Notes: generated by a model not told the origin, from the letters alone. 64,000 nucleotides of DNA from Marivita sp. S6314 (GCF_023015985.1 NZ_JALKAO010000006.1:62001-126000), one strand, 5' to 3'. Positions 9,073-18,374 are shown, counted from the first letter of the stretch. Program-made: numbers and translations.

Positions 9073-9756
9073 CTACCGGATCAGGTTCGAAAACCAGCGT
9101 TTGATCGCAGAGGTTTGCGGCCGCAGGATCGGCAGATGCAGGATCCGTGGTTTCGGCTGATCCGAATAGATCAGCTCTGATGCTTCGAAGATCCGTTTGT
9201 TGTATTGCGGCGGGAATACGTAGAACCGCAGGTCGGAATGCCAGAGCGTCTCACGAAAGGTCGGCTGATCGATCTTCATGCCCGCCGCGTCATACGCCGC
9301 CTGCCAGGCATCAAAGAACGCCTCGGTCTCGGCCGACTTGCGGTACAGCAGCACCCCGCAATTGATTTCGGGAAAGGTCTCCGGCACCTCGGTTTGCCAC
9401 ATCCGCCGATGCCGTGGCCGATGCCACAACATCACATGCGCGCCACACAGATCGAATTTCTGCAACAGATCGAACAGGGACGACAGGTCCGCCCGGATCA
9501 TCGTGTCATTGTCCAGATAAAGCGTCTCGTCATAAGGGCTCAGCTTCAGCGCCCCGACCTTGGGCCGCGTCATCCCCGGCGGAATCACAAACGCCTCATC
9601 AAACCCGCTGGTATCATCGTCCGCCGCACACCAGATGGCGCAGGACAAATCCGGATTGAACCGCTTCACCGAAGCCGCTGACCGCCGCGCCACGTCCACA
9701 TGCGCCTTGCCCCAGGCCACATAGACCACACCCCGCCGTGCCATTTGTTGCCCCAT
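9073..9756 (-). CDS. GT8-like glycosyltransferase
   Basis: This is a predicted cytoplasmic nucleotide-sugar glycosyltransferase of about 227 residues. The start at 9756 (MGQQMARRGVVYVAWG) or the ATG at 9744 fits best; the more upstream ATG would overlap the divergent phosphopantetheinyl transferase gene. It has an N-terminal beta strand VVYVAWGKAHVDVARRS, the metal-binding D-N-D in YLDNDTMIRADLSSL and a FPEINCGVLLYRK block typical of glycogenin/GT8-like proteins. The acceptor and sugar are unknown. No cell-wall or polysaccharide cluster surrounds it. Confidence 0.75.
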   Translation of the reverse strand: MGQQMARRGVVYVAWGKAHVDVARRSAASVKRFNPDLSCAIWCAADDDTSGFDEAFVIPPGMTRPKVGALKLSPYDETLYLDNDTMIRADLSSLFDLLQKFDLCGAHVMLWHRPRHRRMWQTEVPETFPEINCGVLLYRKSAETEAFFDAWQAAYDAAGMKIDQPTFRETLWHSDLRFYVFPPQYNKRIFEASELIYSDQPKPRILHLPILRPQTSAIKRWFSNLIR

Positions 9757-9809
9757 GACAGCCCCTGCCCGCTTGACGCCTCCACGCGCCTCGTGTCTGC
9801 AATAGCACC

Positions 9810-10502
9810 ATGACGCGCCAAACACAGCCAGAGCTCAACGGTTTTTTGACCGATCTCAGAACCGAATGGCTGTTCCCCGATACGGTGCTTCTGACCGCAC
9901 GCTACCATGTGGACCTCTACCACCACGATCTGCACGCGATATCGGGCATTCCCCTGCCAGACCGGCTTGGCAAGGCTGTGACAAAACGAAGGGCCGAATT
10001 CCTGGCCGGGCGTCTGCTTGCTCGGCAGGGCCAAACGGCGCTGGGCTGCAAGCCGCGCACGGTCCCCATCGCCGCAAACCGCGCACCTGTATGGCCCGAC
10101 GGGATCACCGGCTCACTGACCCATGCAAAGTCGCAATGCGCCGCACTGGTGTCGACCAACACAGACCGGACCCTCGGGATTGATTGTGAGGCCATCGCCA
10201 ATGGCACATCCCTCACCGCAATTCGCTCGCAAACCCTGACCATCACCGATCTTGGCTGGATCTCGTCCCCCTATGAGGCCACCTGCCTCTTTTCAGCCAA
10301 GGAAACGCTTTTCAAAGCGCTGTTCCCGCAGGTCAACCGGGTCTTCGGGTTTTCGGCCGCTGAACTGACCGCCGCCATCGGCCCCGACACCCTGTCCCTG
10401 CAACTGACCGAAAATCTGACCGACACGCTGGTCGCCGGGACAGGGTTTACGATCACCCATCGTCAATGGGAAACACATGTCCTGACCTGGCTGGCCCGTT
10501 AA
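9810..10502 (+). CDS. 4'-phosphopantetheinyl transferase (EntD type)
   Basis: This 230-residue enzyme moves the phosphopantetheine arm of coenzyme A onto carrier-protein serines. The three family motifs are present: GSLTHAKSQCAA, the magnesium-binding LGIDCEAI and FSAKETLFKALFP. The length and motif spacing match the EntD/PcpS branch, which usually serves siderophore or polyketide synthases rather than fatty-acid ACP. No NRPS or PKS gene is in the window, so its partner is elsewhere. Its start is 53 bases from the divergent glycosyltransferase start. Confidence 0.9.
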   Translation: MTRQTQPELNGFLTDLRTEWLFPDTVLLTARYHVDLYHHDLHAISGIPLPDRLGKAVTKRRAEFLAGRLLARQGQTALGCKPRTVPIAANRAPVWPDGITGSLTHAKSQCAALVSTNTDRTLGIDCEAIANGTSLTAIRSQTLTITDLGWISSPYEATCLFSAKETLFKALFPQVNRVFGFSAAELTAAIGPDTLSLQLTENLTDTLVAGTGFTITHRQWETHVLTWLAR

Positions 10503-10530
10503 GCATCTTCTTTTTTCAAATATGCAAATC
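10503..10530. repeat. Dispersed A/T motif, copy 2
   Basis: CATCTTCTTTTTTCAAATA followed by TGCAAAT lies directly after the phosphopantetheinyl transferase stop. On the other strand it reads TTTGCATATTTGAAAAAAG-AAGATG, close to the copies at 7970, 13622 and 52438. Here no gene starts next to it on the matching strand. Confidence 0.55.
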
Positions 10531-10580
10531 CGGCCCCGCCACGGGAATGGCCTGCGGGAATAATCGAATCACTGGAAAAA

Positions 10581-10595
10581 GAACAAAATAAGAAC
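10581..10595. promoter_or_regulatory. LexA (SOS) box upstream of dnaE2
   Basis: GAACAAAATAAGAAC is an exact GAAC-N7-GAAC, the reverse complement of the alphaproteobacterial LexA box GTTC-N7-GTTC. It lies 13 bases before the dnaE2 start codon, where bound LexA would block transcription. This supports DNA-damage induction. Confidence 0.85.
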
Positions 10596-10608
10596 ATAAA
10601 GAAAGGGT

Positions 10609-13602
10609 ATGTTCGCAGAGCTGTCGATCACCTCCAATTTCACCTTCCTCACCGGGGCCTCTCACCCCGAGGAGTACATGACCCGTGCCTCCGAACTGGG
10701 CCTATCCGCCATCGCCATCACCGATACCAACACCGTCGCGGGCATTGTCCGGGCGTGGACCGAGGCCAAACAGATCAAACGCATCCTTAAGGAGCGTGCA
10801 GAGCAAGAGGCCGAACACGGCCCCATCGGCCCGCCGGTCCCGGATCACATCCCGCACCAGCGCTCCCAAATCCTGACAAACGTGCCACGCCTGATCCCCG
10901 GCGCAAAAATCGTCACCGACACCGGCTTCACCGTCACAACGCTTGCCAGCACACGGCAAGGCTGGGCACATCTCTGCCGCCTGATCACCAAGGGTCGCAC
11001 CCGCGCGCCCAAGGGTGATTGCCACCTCAAGCTCGACGATCTGATCCAGTGCTCAGACGGCCTGTACTGGCTCCTGCACCCCCCAACACAGGCGCAAACG
11101 CATCCGGGCGGCGCGCGCGATTGGCGGACACAGGCGCACCGCCTGACGCGCCGCTTCCCCAAGGCAACCTACCTTGTCCTCAGCCCCCAATACGACGGGC
11201 AGGACCCCAGCCGCTTTGACCAGAACGCACAGCTGGCAACAGACCTTGGCATCCCCACCATCGCCTCGGCCACACCGATCATGCACCACGGCCGCCGCCG
11301 CCGCATGGCAGATGTGGTCACAGCAATCCGCGAAGGCTGTCGCGTGGACGAATTGGGCACGCAGGCCCTCGCCAATGGCGAACAACGCCTGCGGTCTGAA
11401 GCAGACATGCGCCGCCTGCTCGGCCCCCACGCCGACGCTGTCGACCGTGCCGCGCAACTGGCGCAAGACTGCCATTTCGACCTCGGCCAGCTGCGCTACG
11501 AATACCCAAGCGAGATCACCGCCAATGAAACCGCCACGGAACGGCTGATCCGCCTGACCTATGAGGGCATGAAATGGCGCTACCCCTATGGCGCACCCGA
11601 CAAGGTCAAACGTCTGCTCAAACACGAACTCACGCTGATCGAAAAGCTGAACTACGAACCCTATTTCCTCACCGTCCGCGACATCGTCCATTTCGCCCGC
11701 AGTCGCGGCATCCTCTGCCAAGGGCGCGGGTCCGCCGCGAATTCGGTTGTCTGCTACTGCCTCGGCGTGACCTCCGTGTCACCGGAGCTTGGCACCATGG
11801 TGTTCGAACGCTTCGTCTCCGAGGCGCGGGACGAGCCGCCCGACATCGACGTCGATTTCGAACATGAACGCCGGGAAGAGGTGATCCAGCACATCTATGA
11901 CCGCTACGGCCGCCACCGCGCCGGGCTGTGTGCCACCGTCATCCACTACCGCGGCAAACGCGCGATCCGAGAGGTGGGCACCGCGATGGGCCTCTCCCAG
12001 GACACCATCGGCGCGCTGTCCTCACAGCTTTGGGGGTTCTTTTCCACCAACGGGCTGGAAGAACACCGCATGCGCGAGATTGGCCTTGATCCGAACGATC
12101 ACCGGCTCAGGCTCACCATGGAGCTGATCTTCGAGATCATCGGTTTCCCCCGTCACCTCAGCCAACATGTCGGCGGGTTCATCATCACCGAAGGGCGGCT
12201 GGACGAGTTGGTGCCCATCGAAAACGCGACGATGGAAGACCGCACCGTTATCTGCTGGGACAAGGACGACATCGACGCGCTGGGGATCCTCAAGGTCGAT
12301 GTGCTGGCGCTTGGCATGCTCTCCTGCATCCGCAAAAGCTTTGACCTGCTCAAGCTGCACCACAACACCAGCTACAGCCTTGCAACGCTGCCCCCCGAAG
12401 ACCCGGACGTCTACGACATGCTCTGCCGCGCCGACAGCATCGGCGTGTTCCAGGTCGAATCCCGCGCGCAGATGAACTTCCTGCCGCGCATGCGCCCGCG
12501 CACCTTCTACGATCTGGTGATCGAGGTCGCCATCATCCGCCCCGGCCCCATTCAGGGCGACATGGTTCACCCCTATATCCGCCGCCGCAACGGCGAGGAG
12601 GAGGTGTCGTTCCCGTCTGATGAATTGGGCGCGGTCCTCGGCAAAACCCTTGGCGTGCCGCTCTTTCAGGAACAGGCCATGCAGATCGCCATCGTCGGCG
12701 CGGGCTTCACCCCCGAACAGGCCGACCGCCTGCGCCGGTCTCTGGCCACCTTCAAGAAGCACGGCAATGTCAGCGAATTTCGCACCCTCTTCATGCGCGG
12801 GATGCGCAAGAACGGCTACGAGGAAGACTTCGCCGCACGTTGCTTTTCCCAGATCGAAGGCTTCGGCTCTTACGGCTTCCCCGAAAGCCACGCCGCCAGC
12901 TTTGCGCTGCTCGTCTATGCAAGCGCCTGGGTCAAACACCACCATCCGGGTATCTTCGCCTGCGCGCTACTCAATTCCCAACCGATGGGCTTTTACGCCC
13001 CCGCCCAGATCGTCCGCGATGCGCGCGAACATGGCGTGACCGTCCTGCCCATCTGCATCAACGCCAGCTATTGGGACAACGTGATGGAACCCGATCCGAA
13101 CGGTGGCCTCGCCCTGCGGCTTGGCTTTCGCCAGATCAAGGGACTGTCCGAAGAAGACGCGCAATGGATCGCGGCAGGTCGGGGCAATGGCTACCTCAGC
13201 GTGGCCGATGTCTGGCGCCGCGCCGGGCTTGATCCATCCGTGATCGCGAAACTGGCCGAGGCCGATACCTTCCGAGCCCTGGGTCAGACCCGCAGGCAGG
13301 CCCTTTGGGACGCAAAAGCGCTCACCGCCAAAAAACCGCTGCCCCTTTTTGACGGCGATATCGACGGTGAGGGCATCACCGAACCCGCGGCGCTCTTGCC
13401 TGAAATGACCGAGGGCGAACAGGTGGTCGAAGATTACGTCGCCATGCACCTGACCCTGCGTCGGCATCCGGTGGCGTTGCTCCGGCATCTTCTGACGCCA
13501 GATCCGTCTTGTACGTCTGAACCGTACAAACCGTCCCAAACGTACGGAAAGACAAAACCGCCGCCGATGCCATTGCCTTTGACGCGGGGCAATCCGGATT
13601 GA
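10609..13602 (+). CDS. dnaE2: Error-prone DNA polymerase III alpha subunit, short C-terminus
   Basis: DnaE2 (ImuC) is a translesion C-family polymerase of the SOS response. The protein has a PHP domain at the N-terminus (AITDTNTVAGIVRAW), the finger and palm regions, and catalytic aspartates in PDIDVDFEHERREEV (Asp412, 414, 416). The usual first PHP histidine (AELH) is Ser here (AELS). The chain is 997 residues. It follows the family to about ALLRHLL and then ends in a low-complexity Pro/Lys tail, so the C-terminal OB-fold region of full-length DnaE2 (usually over 1050 residues) appears to be missing. No imuA or imuB lies beside it. A LexA box precedes the start. Confidence 0.88.
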   Translation: MFAELSITSNFTFLTGASHPEEYMTRASELGLSAIAITDTNTVAGIVRAWTEAKQIKRILKERAEQEAEHGPIGPPVPDHIPHQRSQILTNVPRLIPGAKIVTDTGFTVTTLASTRQGWAHLCRLITKGRTRAPKGDCHLKLDDLIQCSDGLYWLLHPPTQAQTHPGGARDWRTQAHRLTRRFPKATYLVLSPQYDGQDPSRFDQNAQLATDLGIPTIASATPIMHHGRRRRMADVVTAIREGCRVDELGTQALANGEQRLRSEADMRRLLGPHADAVDRAAQLAQDCHFDLGQLRYEYPSEITANETATERLIRLTYEGMKWRYPYGAPDKVKRLLKHELTLIEKLNYEPYFLTVRDIVHFARSRGILCQGRGSAANSVVCYCLGVTSVSPELGTMVFERFVSEARDEPPDIDVDFEHERREEVIQHIYDRYGRHRAGLCATVIHYRGKRAIREVGTAMGLSQDTIGALSSQLWGFFSTNGLEEHRMREIGLDPNDHRLRLTMELIFEIIGFPRHLSQHVGGFIITEGRLDELVPIENATMEDRTVICWDKDDIDALGILKVDVLALGMLSCIRKSFDLLKLHHNTSYSLATLPPEDPDVYDMLCRADSIGVFQVESRAQMNFLPRMRPRTFYDLVIEVAIIRPGPIQGDMVHPYIRRRNGEEEVSFPSDELGAVLGKTLGVPLFQEQAMQIAIVGAGFTPEQADRLRRSLATFKKHGNVSEFRTLFMRGMRKNGYEEDFAARCFSQIEGFGSYGFPESHAASFALLVYASAWVKHHHPGIFACALLNSQPMGFYAPAQIVRDAREHGVTVLPICINASYWDNVMEPDPNGGLALRLGFRQIKGLSEEDAQWIAAGRGNGYLSVADVWRRAGLDPSVIAKLAEADTFRALGQTRRQALWDAKALTAKKPLPLFDGDIDGEGITEPAALLPEMTEGEQVVEDYVAMHLTLRRHPVALLRHLLTPDPSCTSEPYKPSQTYGKTKPPPMPLPLTRGNPD

Positions 13603-13620
13603 TCCCAGCACGTCCCCCGC

Positions 13621-13647
13621 ATCTCATTTTCAAAAATATGCAAACAC
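13621..13647. repeat. Dispersed A/T motif, copy 3
   Basis: ATTTTCAAAAATATGCAAA (13626-13644) lies between the convergent dnaE2 and aminotransferase genes. The other strand reads TTTGCATATTTTTGAAAAT, nearly identical over 18 bases to the copy at 7970. Confidence 0.55.
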
Positions 13648-13683
13648 GACGGCACCCCCTGCGCCACGTTTGCAAGGCAGGCC

Positions 13684-14868
13684 TTAGATGCCCACCTCGA
13701 TCATCGCTTTTGCAAGGATGGGCACCGTTTCCTTGTTCAATCCGGCGATGTTCAAACGCGAGTCGCCAACAAGGTAGATCGCATGCGCGTCGCGAAGCTT
13801 TGTCACCTGCTCGGGTGTTGCGCCCAATCGCGAAAACATACCCCGGTGCTGGGCGATAAAGCCAAACCGGTCAGACCCGGAAAGGCGCTGCAGCTCGCTG
13901 GCCAATTGCTCGCGGATTGCCAACATGCCATTGCGCATGTCTTCCAGTTCAGCCGCCCAGTCAGCACGCAGCGCATCATCGTTCAGAACCATTGTCACAA
14001 CCCGCGCCCCATGGTCCGGCGGAAAGGAATAGTTCTGGCGGTTGAGATAGGCCAACGTGCCCTGATTGAGCCCATGCGCGGATGGATCGGATGACACGGC
14101 CATCAACAAACCGGTGCGCTCGCGGTAAATCCCGAAATTCTTCGAACAACTCGCAGCAATGATCGTTTCCGGAACAGAGGACGCGATCAGACGGGTTGCA
14201 GCCGCATCTTCCTCCAGCCCGTCACCGAAGCCCTGATAGGCAAGGTCCACCATCGGTGTGGCCCCGGTCTTGAGAAGCAACTCAACCAGCGCCGTCCACT
14301 CCGTCATGTTCAGGTTGGCCCCGGTCGGATTGTGGCAGCACCCGTGCACCAGCACGATGTCACCCGGACCAGCCGCGGCAAGGTCTGCCATCATGCCGTC
14401 GAAATCGACACCACGCGTGTCCGCATCGAAATAGCGGTAGGGCACCATCGTCATGCCCATATGCTTGAGGATGGACAGGTGGTTGGGCCATGTCGGATCG
14501 CTGACAAAGACCTTGGCATCGGGGTTCGCCATGCGCACCATGTCAAAGCCCTGACGGACCGCGCCTGTACCACCCGGCGTCGCCACAGCCGCCACATTGC
14601 CGCGCGGAACGGCGTTACCCAACACCATGGCGATCATGGCGTCACCGAATGCGGGATCACCGGCAAGGCCTGTATACGCCTTGGTGCTTTCCACTTCCCA
14701 AAGCTGCTTTTCTGCGGATTTGATCGCCCGCATGATCGGCGTGTTGCCGGACGCATCTTTATAGACGCCGACACCCAGATCGATTTTACCGTCACGTGGG
14801 TCTTCGCGGAAGGTTTGCATCAAGGCCAGAATCTTGTCTGCGGGTTGTTCCTTAAGCGTCTCGAACAT
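13684..14868 (-). CDS. Aspartate/aromatic aminotransferase
   Basis: This is a class-I PLP-dependent aminotransferase of 394 residues. I start it at 14868 (MFETLKEQPADKILALMQTF) because that is the family N-terminus and it overlaps the upstream stop by one base (TGATG). Motifs include DLGVGVYKDASG, the substrate loop LVHGCCHNPTGANL and the PLP lysine in SCSKNFGIYRERTG. These place it in the AspC/TyrB group, but they do not decide between aspartate and aromatic substrates. It is coupled to a sulfurtransferase gene, which suggests joint cysteine or mercaptopyruvate metabolism: transamination of cysteine gives 3-mercaptopyruvate (inference). Confidence 0.93.
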   Translation of the reverse strand: MFETLKEQPADKILALMQTFREDPRDGKIDLGVGVYKDASGNTPIMRAIKSAEKQLWEVESTKAYTGLAGDPAFGDAMIAMVLGNAVPRGNVAAVATPGGTGAVRQGFDMVRMANPDAKVFVSDPTWPNHLSILKHMGMTMVPYRYFDADTRGVDFDGMMADLAAAGPGDIVLVHGCCHNPTGANLNMTEWTALVELLLKTGATPMVDLAYQGFGDGLEEDAAATRLIASSVPETIIAASCSKNFGIYRERTGLLMAVSSDPSAHGLNQGTLAYLNRQNYSFPPDHGARVVTMVLNDDALRADWAAELEDMRNGMLAIREQLASELQRLSGSDRFGFIAQHRGMFSRLGATPEQVTKLRDAHAIYLVGDSRLNIAGLNKETVPILAKAMIEVGI

Positions 14869-15725
14869 CAGTCGTCTCCTGTGGCCACGGGTACGGTGGG
14901 GAACATGCCCCATTCGGACCAGGACCCATCATATAAAGAATGGTCGTCTTTCCCCATGCGGGCCATCGCAAGCGACAGGATGGCCGCCGTCACACCGGAT
15001 CCGCAGGTTGTGATCGCGGGGCGCGACAGGTCAACACCCGCCGCCTCGAATATCGCGCGTGTTTCCTCAACGGACTTCATCGTCTGATCGTCGTTCAGCA
15101 AAGACGCGTAATGCACGTTTTTCGAACCAGGGATGTGACCGGGGCGCATGCCCGGGCGCGGCTCGGGTTCATCACCACGGAACCGCCCCGCAGAGCGCGC
15201 ATCAATGATCTCGTGATCCTGCAGTTTTGAGGCAGCCGCCACCTGGGTCACGTCTTTGACCAGATGCGCCTGACGCCGCACGGTCATGTGGCGGTCCCGA
15301 ACCACAGGCGGCAGATCTTCCAGGGCGCGCCCCTCGGCCACCCATTTGGGCAACCCGCCATCCAGCACCGCGATATCATTCTGGCCCATCAGCTTGAACA
15401 GCCACCAGACGCGGGCCGCCGAAAACAGGCCAGCCCCGTCATAGACCACCACCTGATGACCATCGCCGACACCCATCGCCCGCATGCGAGACATGAATTT
15501 CTCGATCGGCGGTACCATGTGGGGCAGATCCGACCGGCTGTCGGAAATCTCGTCGATATCGAAAAAGCGCGCGCTTGGGATGTGACCCGCCGCGTATTCC
15601 GCTTTTGCGTCCCGGTCCGACCCCGGCAAGTAATAGGACGCATCAAGGATGCGCAGGTCAGGATCGCGCATATGCGATGCAAGCCATTCGGTGGAAACAA
15701 GTGTTTTGGGATCGTCCTGTGCCAT
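14868..15725 (-). CDS. sseA: 3-mercaptopyruvate sulfurtransferase
   Basis: This 285-residue protein has two rhodanese domains. The start is the ATG at 15725 (MAQDDPKTLVSTEWLASHM); open frame further upstream has no homology. The C-terminal active-site loop is TTCGSGVTAAILSLAMA. CGSGVTA is the mercaptopyruvate type, whereas thiosulfate sulfurtransferases have CRKGVT. The enzyme transfers sulfur from 3-mercaptopyruvate to thiophilic acceptors in the cytoplasm. The stop overlaps the start of the downstream aminotransferase, so the two are one operon. Confidence 0.93.
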   Translation of the reverse strand: MAQDDPKTLVSTEWLASHMRDPDLRILDASYYLPGSDRDAKAEYAAGHIPSARFFDIDEISDSRSDLPHMVPPIEKFMSRMRAMGVGDGHQVVVYDGAGLFSAARVWWLFKLMGQNDIAVLDGGLPKWVAEGRALEDLPPVVRDRHMTVRRQAHLVKDVTQVAAASKLQDHEIIDARSAGRFRGDEPEPRPGMRPGHIPGSKNVHYASLLNDDQTMKSVEETRAIFEAAGVDLSRPAITTCGSGVTAAILSLAMARMGKDDHSLYDGSWSEWGMFPTVPVATGDD

Positions 15726-15790
15726 AAGCGCCGCCGCGTCAGTCTGGGTCGGCTCTGCATAGAACCCGCGGCGGCGACTCGCAAGAGAGA

Positions 15791-15817
15791 CCCGGTGCGT
15801 GAGGGAGACGCACCGGG
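15791..15817 (-). terminator. Hairpin after the glycine-rich gene
   Basis: CCCGGTGCGT and ACGCACCGGG form a perfect 10-base-pair stem with a 7-base loop just downstream of the stop at 15829. No long T-run follows, so it may be a weak or Rho-assisted terminator. Confidence 0.6.
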
Positions 15818-15828
15818 CACCTTCGTGG

Positions 15829-16101
15829 TCACTTGGCCAAGGCGTTCCGCACGACACCGATGATGGCGAGAACGACCCCACCACCGACACCGCCGCTTGC
15901 GACCTGACCCAGGATCGACGCGATATCCAGCCCACCTCCGCCAGCAGATGCCCCAAGGCCAGACAGGATCGTACCACCCAACCCGCCCCCGACGAGGCCC
16001 GCAATCGAATTGATCAATGTGCCCTGGTTGAGATTTTTCAGAAGACCACCGGCCACGTTGCCGCCAACCGCACCTGCGAGAAGTGAAATGATAAGTTCCA
16101 T
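15829..16101 (-). CDS. Glycine-rich small membrane protein, unknown
   Basis: This 90-residue protein is dominated by Gly, Ala, Leu and Ile. Helix-like segments MELIISLLAGAVGGNVAGG and GGVVLAIIGVVRNALAK flank a centre with runs such as VGGGLGGTILSGLGASAGGG. GxxxG-type spacing suggests packed membrane helices. I recognise no named family and no function. It stands between smpB and the sulfurtransferase gene, with its own downstream hairpin and a tandem hairpin pair separating it from smpB, so it looks like a separate unit. An RBS (GGGAAAGGG) precedes the ATG. Confidence 0.75.
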   Translation of the reverse strand: MELIISLLAGAVGGNVAGGLLKNLNQGTLINSIAGLVGGGLGGTILSGLGASAGGGGLDIASILGQVASGGVGGGVVLAIIGVVRNALAK

Positions 16102-16212
16102 GCTGAACCCTTTCCCTGTTGGACCCGAAATCGGATCGCTCCGGCTGGGTTAAAGCAAGGCCGAGCATCGCGCGGCAGTGGGAAAGGACACCCAGTTTTC
16201 CCGCCTCGGGTG

Positions 16213-16254
16213 ACGATGCGTCGACGCATCGTGTGCTTTCCATCCATGGAAAGC
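16213..16254. terminator. Tandem perfect hairpins downstream of smpB
   Basis: A 20-base palindrome ACGATGCGTCGACGCATCGT (16213-16232) is followed two bases later by GCTTTCCAT-CC-ATGGAAAGC (16235-16254). The pair begins 9 bases after the smpB stop. The same two stem themes, GATGCGT/ACGCATC and TTTCC/GGAAA, recur at 31028-31070. Confidence 0.65.
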
Positions 16255-16263
16255 GCGCTGTGA

Positions 16264-16737
16264 TTACCCGGCGGTCTTCAACAACCGCTGCTTCTGCCGG
16301 CCCCAATCGCGCTTGGCCTGGGTTTCGCGTTTGTCGTGATTTTTCTTACCCTTGGCGATGCCGATCTTCATCTTCACCATGCCTTTGTGGTTGAAGTACA
16401 GCACCATCGGCACCAGCGTCATGCCCTTGCGCTGGGTTTCGTTCCAAAGTTTGGACAGCTCTTTACGCGACACCAGCAGCTTGCGCCGCCGCCGTTCTTC
16501 GTGCGGGAACATCGCGCGGTTGTAGGGCGCAATATACGAGTTCACCAACCACAGCTCACCATCCTCCACCGCAGCATAGCTTTCGGCGATATTGGCGCTG
16601 TTTTCCCGAAGGGATTTCACCTCGGAGCCCTGCAAGACGATGCCCACCTCAAGATCATCCTCAATCGCATAGTCGAACCGCGCGCGACGGTTGTCGGCGA
16701 TCACCTTGTAGTTCGGATTGTCTTTCGGCTTGGCCAT
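16264..16737 (-). CDS. smpB: SsrA-binding protein
   Basis: SmpB binds tmRNA and helps it rescue stalled ribosomes by trans-translation. The 157-residue sequence shows the beta-barrel core [29 protein letters not shown] (split here by the family motif GSEVKSLRE), the tRNA-like surface [23 protein letters not shown] and the basic tail [20 protein letters not shown] that enters the mRNA channel. The length is normal. It is monocistronic as far as can be seen. The ssrA gene is not in this window. Confidence 0.96.
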   Translation of the reverse strand: MAKPKDNPNYKVIADNRRARFDYAIEDDLEVGIVLQGSEVKSLRENSANIAESYAAVEDGELWLVNSYIAPYNRAMFPHEERRRRKLLVSRKELSKLWNETQRKGMTLVPMVLYFNHKGMVKMKIGIAKGKKNHDKRETQAKRDWGRQKQRLLKTAG

Positions 16738-16988
16738 CGGCGCGGTCTCCTTATCCCGCAGAAGCTTTAGATATAGGAGAACGCATCAAGTTTGAAACGG
16801 GTTTCTCAGTCGCGCGTTACGGACAGTGACTGACAGTCGCACCGGAATACTTCTCGTCCGGTTTGCGTGGTGCACCGACGCTATGCCGCACGGACAACCT
16901 GTCGCGCGCCCTGCGGTCGCAGTCGCCTGAAAAGCTGCTTTTTGAACTTACCTTTCGGGCAATCGAAGACAGGCAAAATGGCAAGGTC

Positions 16989-18374
16989 ATGGACACACTG
17001 ATCCTTTCGCGCATCCAGTTTGGTGCCAACATCTCGTTTCATATCCTCTTCCCAACCATCACCATCGCGTTGGGCTGGGTCCTCTTGTTCTTCAAGCTGC
17101 GATTCAGCCGCACAGGTGACCAGAAATGGATCGAAGCGTATCGCTTCTGGGTGAAGGTCTTCGCGCTCAGCTTTGCCATGGGCGTCGTGTCCGGCATCAC
17201 TATGTCATTCCAGTTTGGCACCAATTGGCCGGGCTTCATGGAATCCGTCGGCAATATCGCAGGACCGCTGCTGGCCTATGAAGTGATGACCGCGTTTTTC
17301 CTTGAGGCAGTGTTCCTCGGCATCATGCTGTTCGGTATGTCCAAAGTGCCAAGCTGGCTGCACACATTGTCCACCTTCCTTGTGGCGTTCGGCACAACCA
17401 TGTCCGCGTTCTGGATTCTGGTCCTGAACTCCTGGATGCACACCCCCGCCGGGTTCGAGATGCGGGACGGTGTGGCCTATGCGACCGACTGGTTTGCGAT
17501 CATCTTCAACCCGTCGATGCCTTACCGCCTCGTCCACATGCTCTTGGCATCTGGCCTGACGGTGGCGTTCCTGTTGGCGGGCCTCAGCGCCTTCCGCTGG
17601 TTGATCGGCGATCGGTCCAACGGCATGCGCGCGACGATCAAAACGGGCCTGACCTTGGGGGCCGTCCTGATCCCGCTGCAAATCCTTGCCGGCGACTTTC
17701 ACGGACTGAACACGCTGGAACACCAGCCCCAGAAAGTGGCCGCGATGGAGGGCAACTGGGAAACCGGACCGAATGTGCCGCTTGTCCTGTTCGGTATCCC
17801 GAACGAGGAAACCCGCAGCACGGATTACGAGATCAGCATCCCCAATGGCGCGTCTTTGATCCTGACGCACAAAGCCGACGGTATTGTGCCGGGCCTCAAT
17901 GACTTTGTGCTTGAGGATGGCACGGTGAAACACCCGCCTGTCGCCCCTGTGTTCTACAGCTTCCGCATCATGGTCGGCGTCGGCATGACGATGCTGCTCC
18001 TGAGCTGGAGCGCCGTGTTCTTCATGGCCCGCAAGCGGCGCGGTGTGGAAGGATTACCCAAACCGCTGCTTTACGCGCTGGTGCCGATGGCCTTCTCTGG
18101 CTGGGTGGCGACGCTTGCGGGCTGGTACACAACGGAAATCGGCCGCCAGCCGTGGCTCGTGCAGGGCGTTCTGACCACCGAAGCGGCGGTTGCCGATGTG
18201 CCAGCACCCTTGGTGGCAAGCACATTGATCGCCTACCTCACGATCTACGCGGCGCTTCTGTTCGCCTATATCGGCGTGCTGTTCTACCTCGCCCGGAAAG
18301 CGGCGAAAGGCGAACCGATCAAGCCGCGCCTCCCGGTTTCGAAAGAAGCCCCCGTCACCGTTGCAGCGGAGTAA
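16989..18374 (+). CDS. cydA: Cytochrome bd-type quinol oxidase subunit I
   Basis: This 461-residue subunit carries the hemes of a bd-type terminal oxidase that reduces oxygen with quinol at high affinity, without pumping protons. The start at 16989 (MDTLILSRIQFGANISFHIL) fits the family; an upstream frame-open extension does not. The conserved heme-ligand His lies in SFHILFPT and a second in YRLVHMLLASG. GWYTTEIGRQPWLVQGVLTT is the classical signature. The Q-loop is short, as in the cyanide-insensitive (CioA) branch. The 251-base upstream spacer probably holds its promoter, but I see no certain FNR box. cydB starts 3 bases after the stop. Confidence 0.94.
   Translation: MDTLILSRIQFGANISFHILFPTITIALGWVLLFFKLRFSRTGDQKWIEAYRFWVKVFALSFAMGVVSGITMSFQFGTNWPGFMESVGNIAGPLLAYEVMTAFFLEAVFLGIMLFGMSKVPSWLHTLSTFLVAFGTTMSAFWILVLNSWMHTPAGFEMRDGVAYATDWFAIIFNPSMPYRLVHMLLASGLTVAFLLAGLSAFRWLIGDRSNGMRATIKTGLTLGAVLIPLQILAGDFHGLNTLEHQPQKVAAMEGNWETGPNVPLVLFGIPNEETRSTDYEISIPNGASLILTHKADGIVPGLNDFVLEDGTVKHPPVAPVFYSFRIMVGVGMTMLLLSWSAVFFMARKRRGVEGLPKPLLYALVPMAFSGWVATLAGWYTTEIGRQPWLVQGVLTTEAAVADVPAPLVASTLIAYLTIYAALLFAYIGVLFYLARKAAKGEPIKPRLPVSKEAPVTVAAE

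Noticed and set aside
12022-12945. 307-codon minus-strand open frame inside dnaE2
   Set aside because: It is antisense to the conserved polymerase core and has no RBS or recognisable motif.
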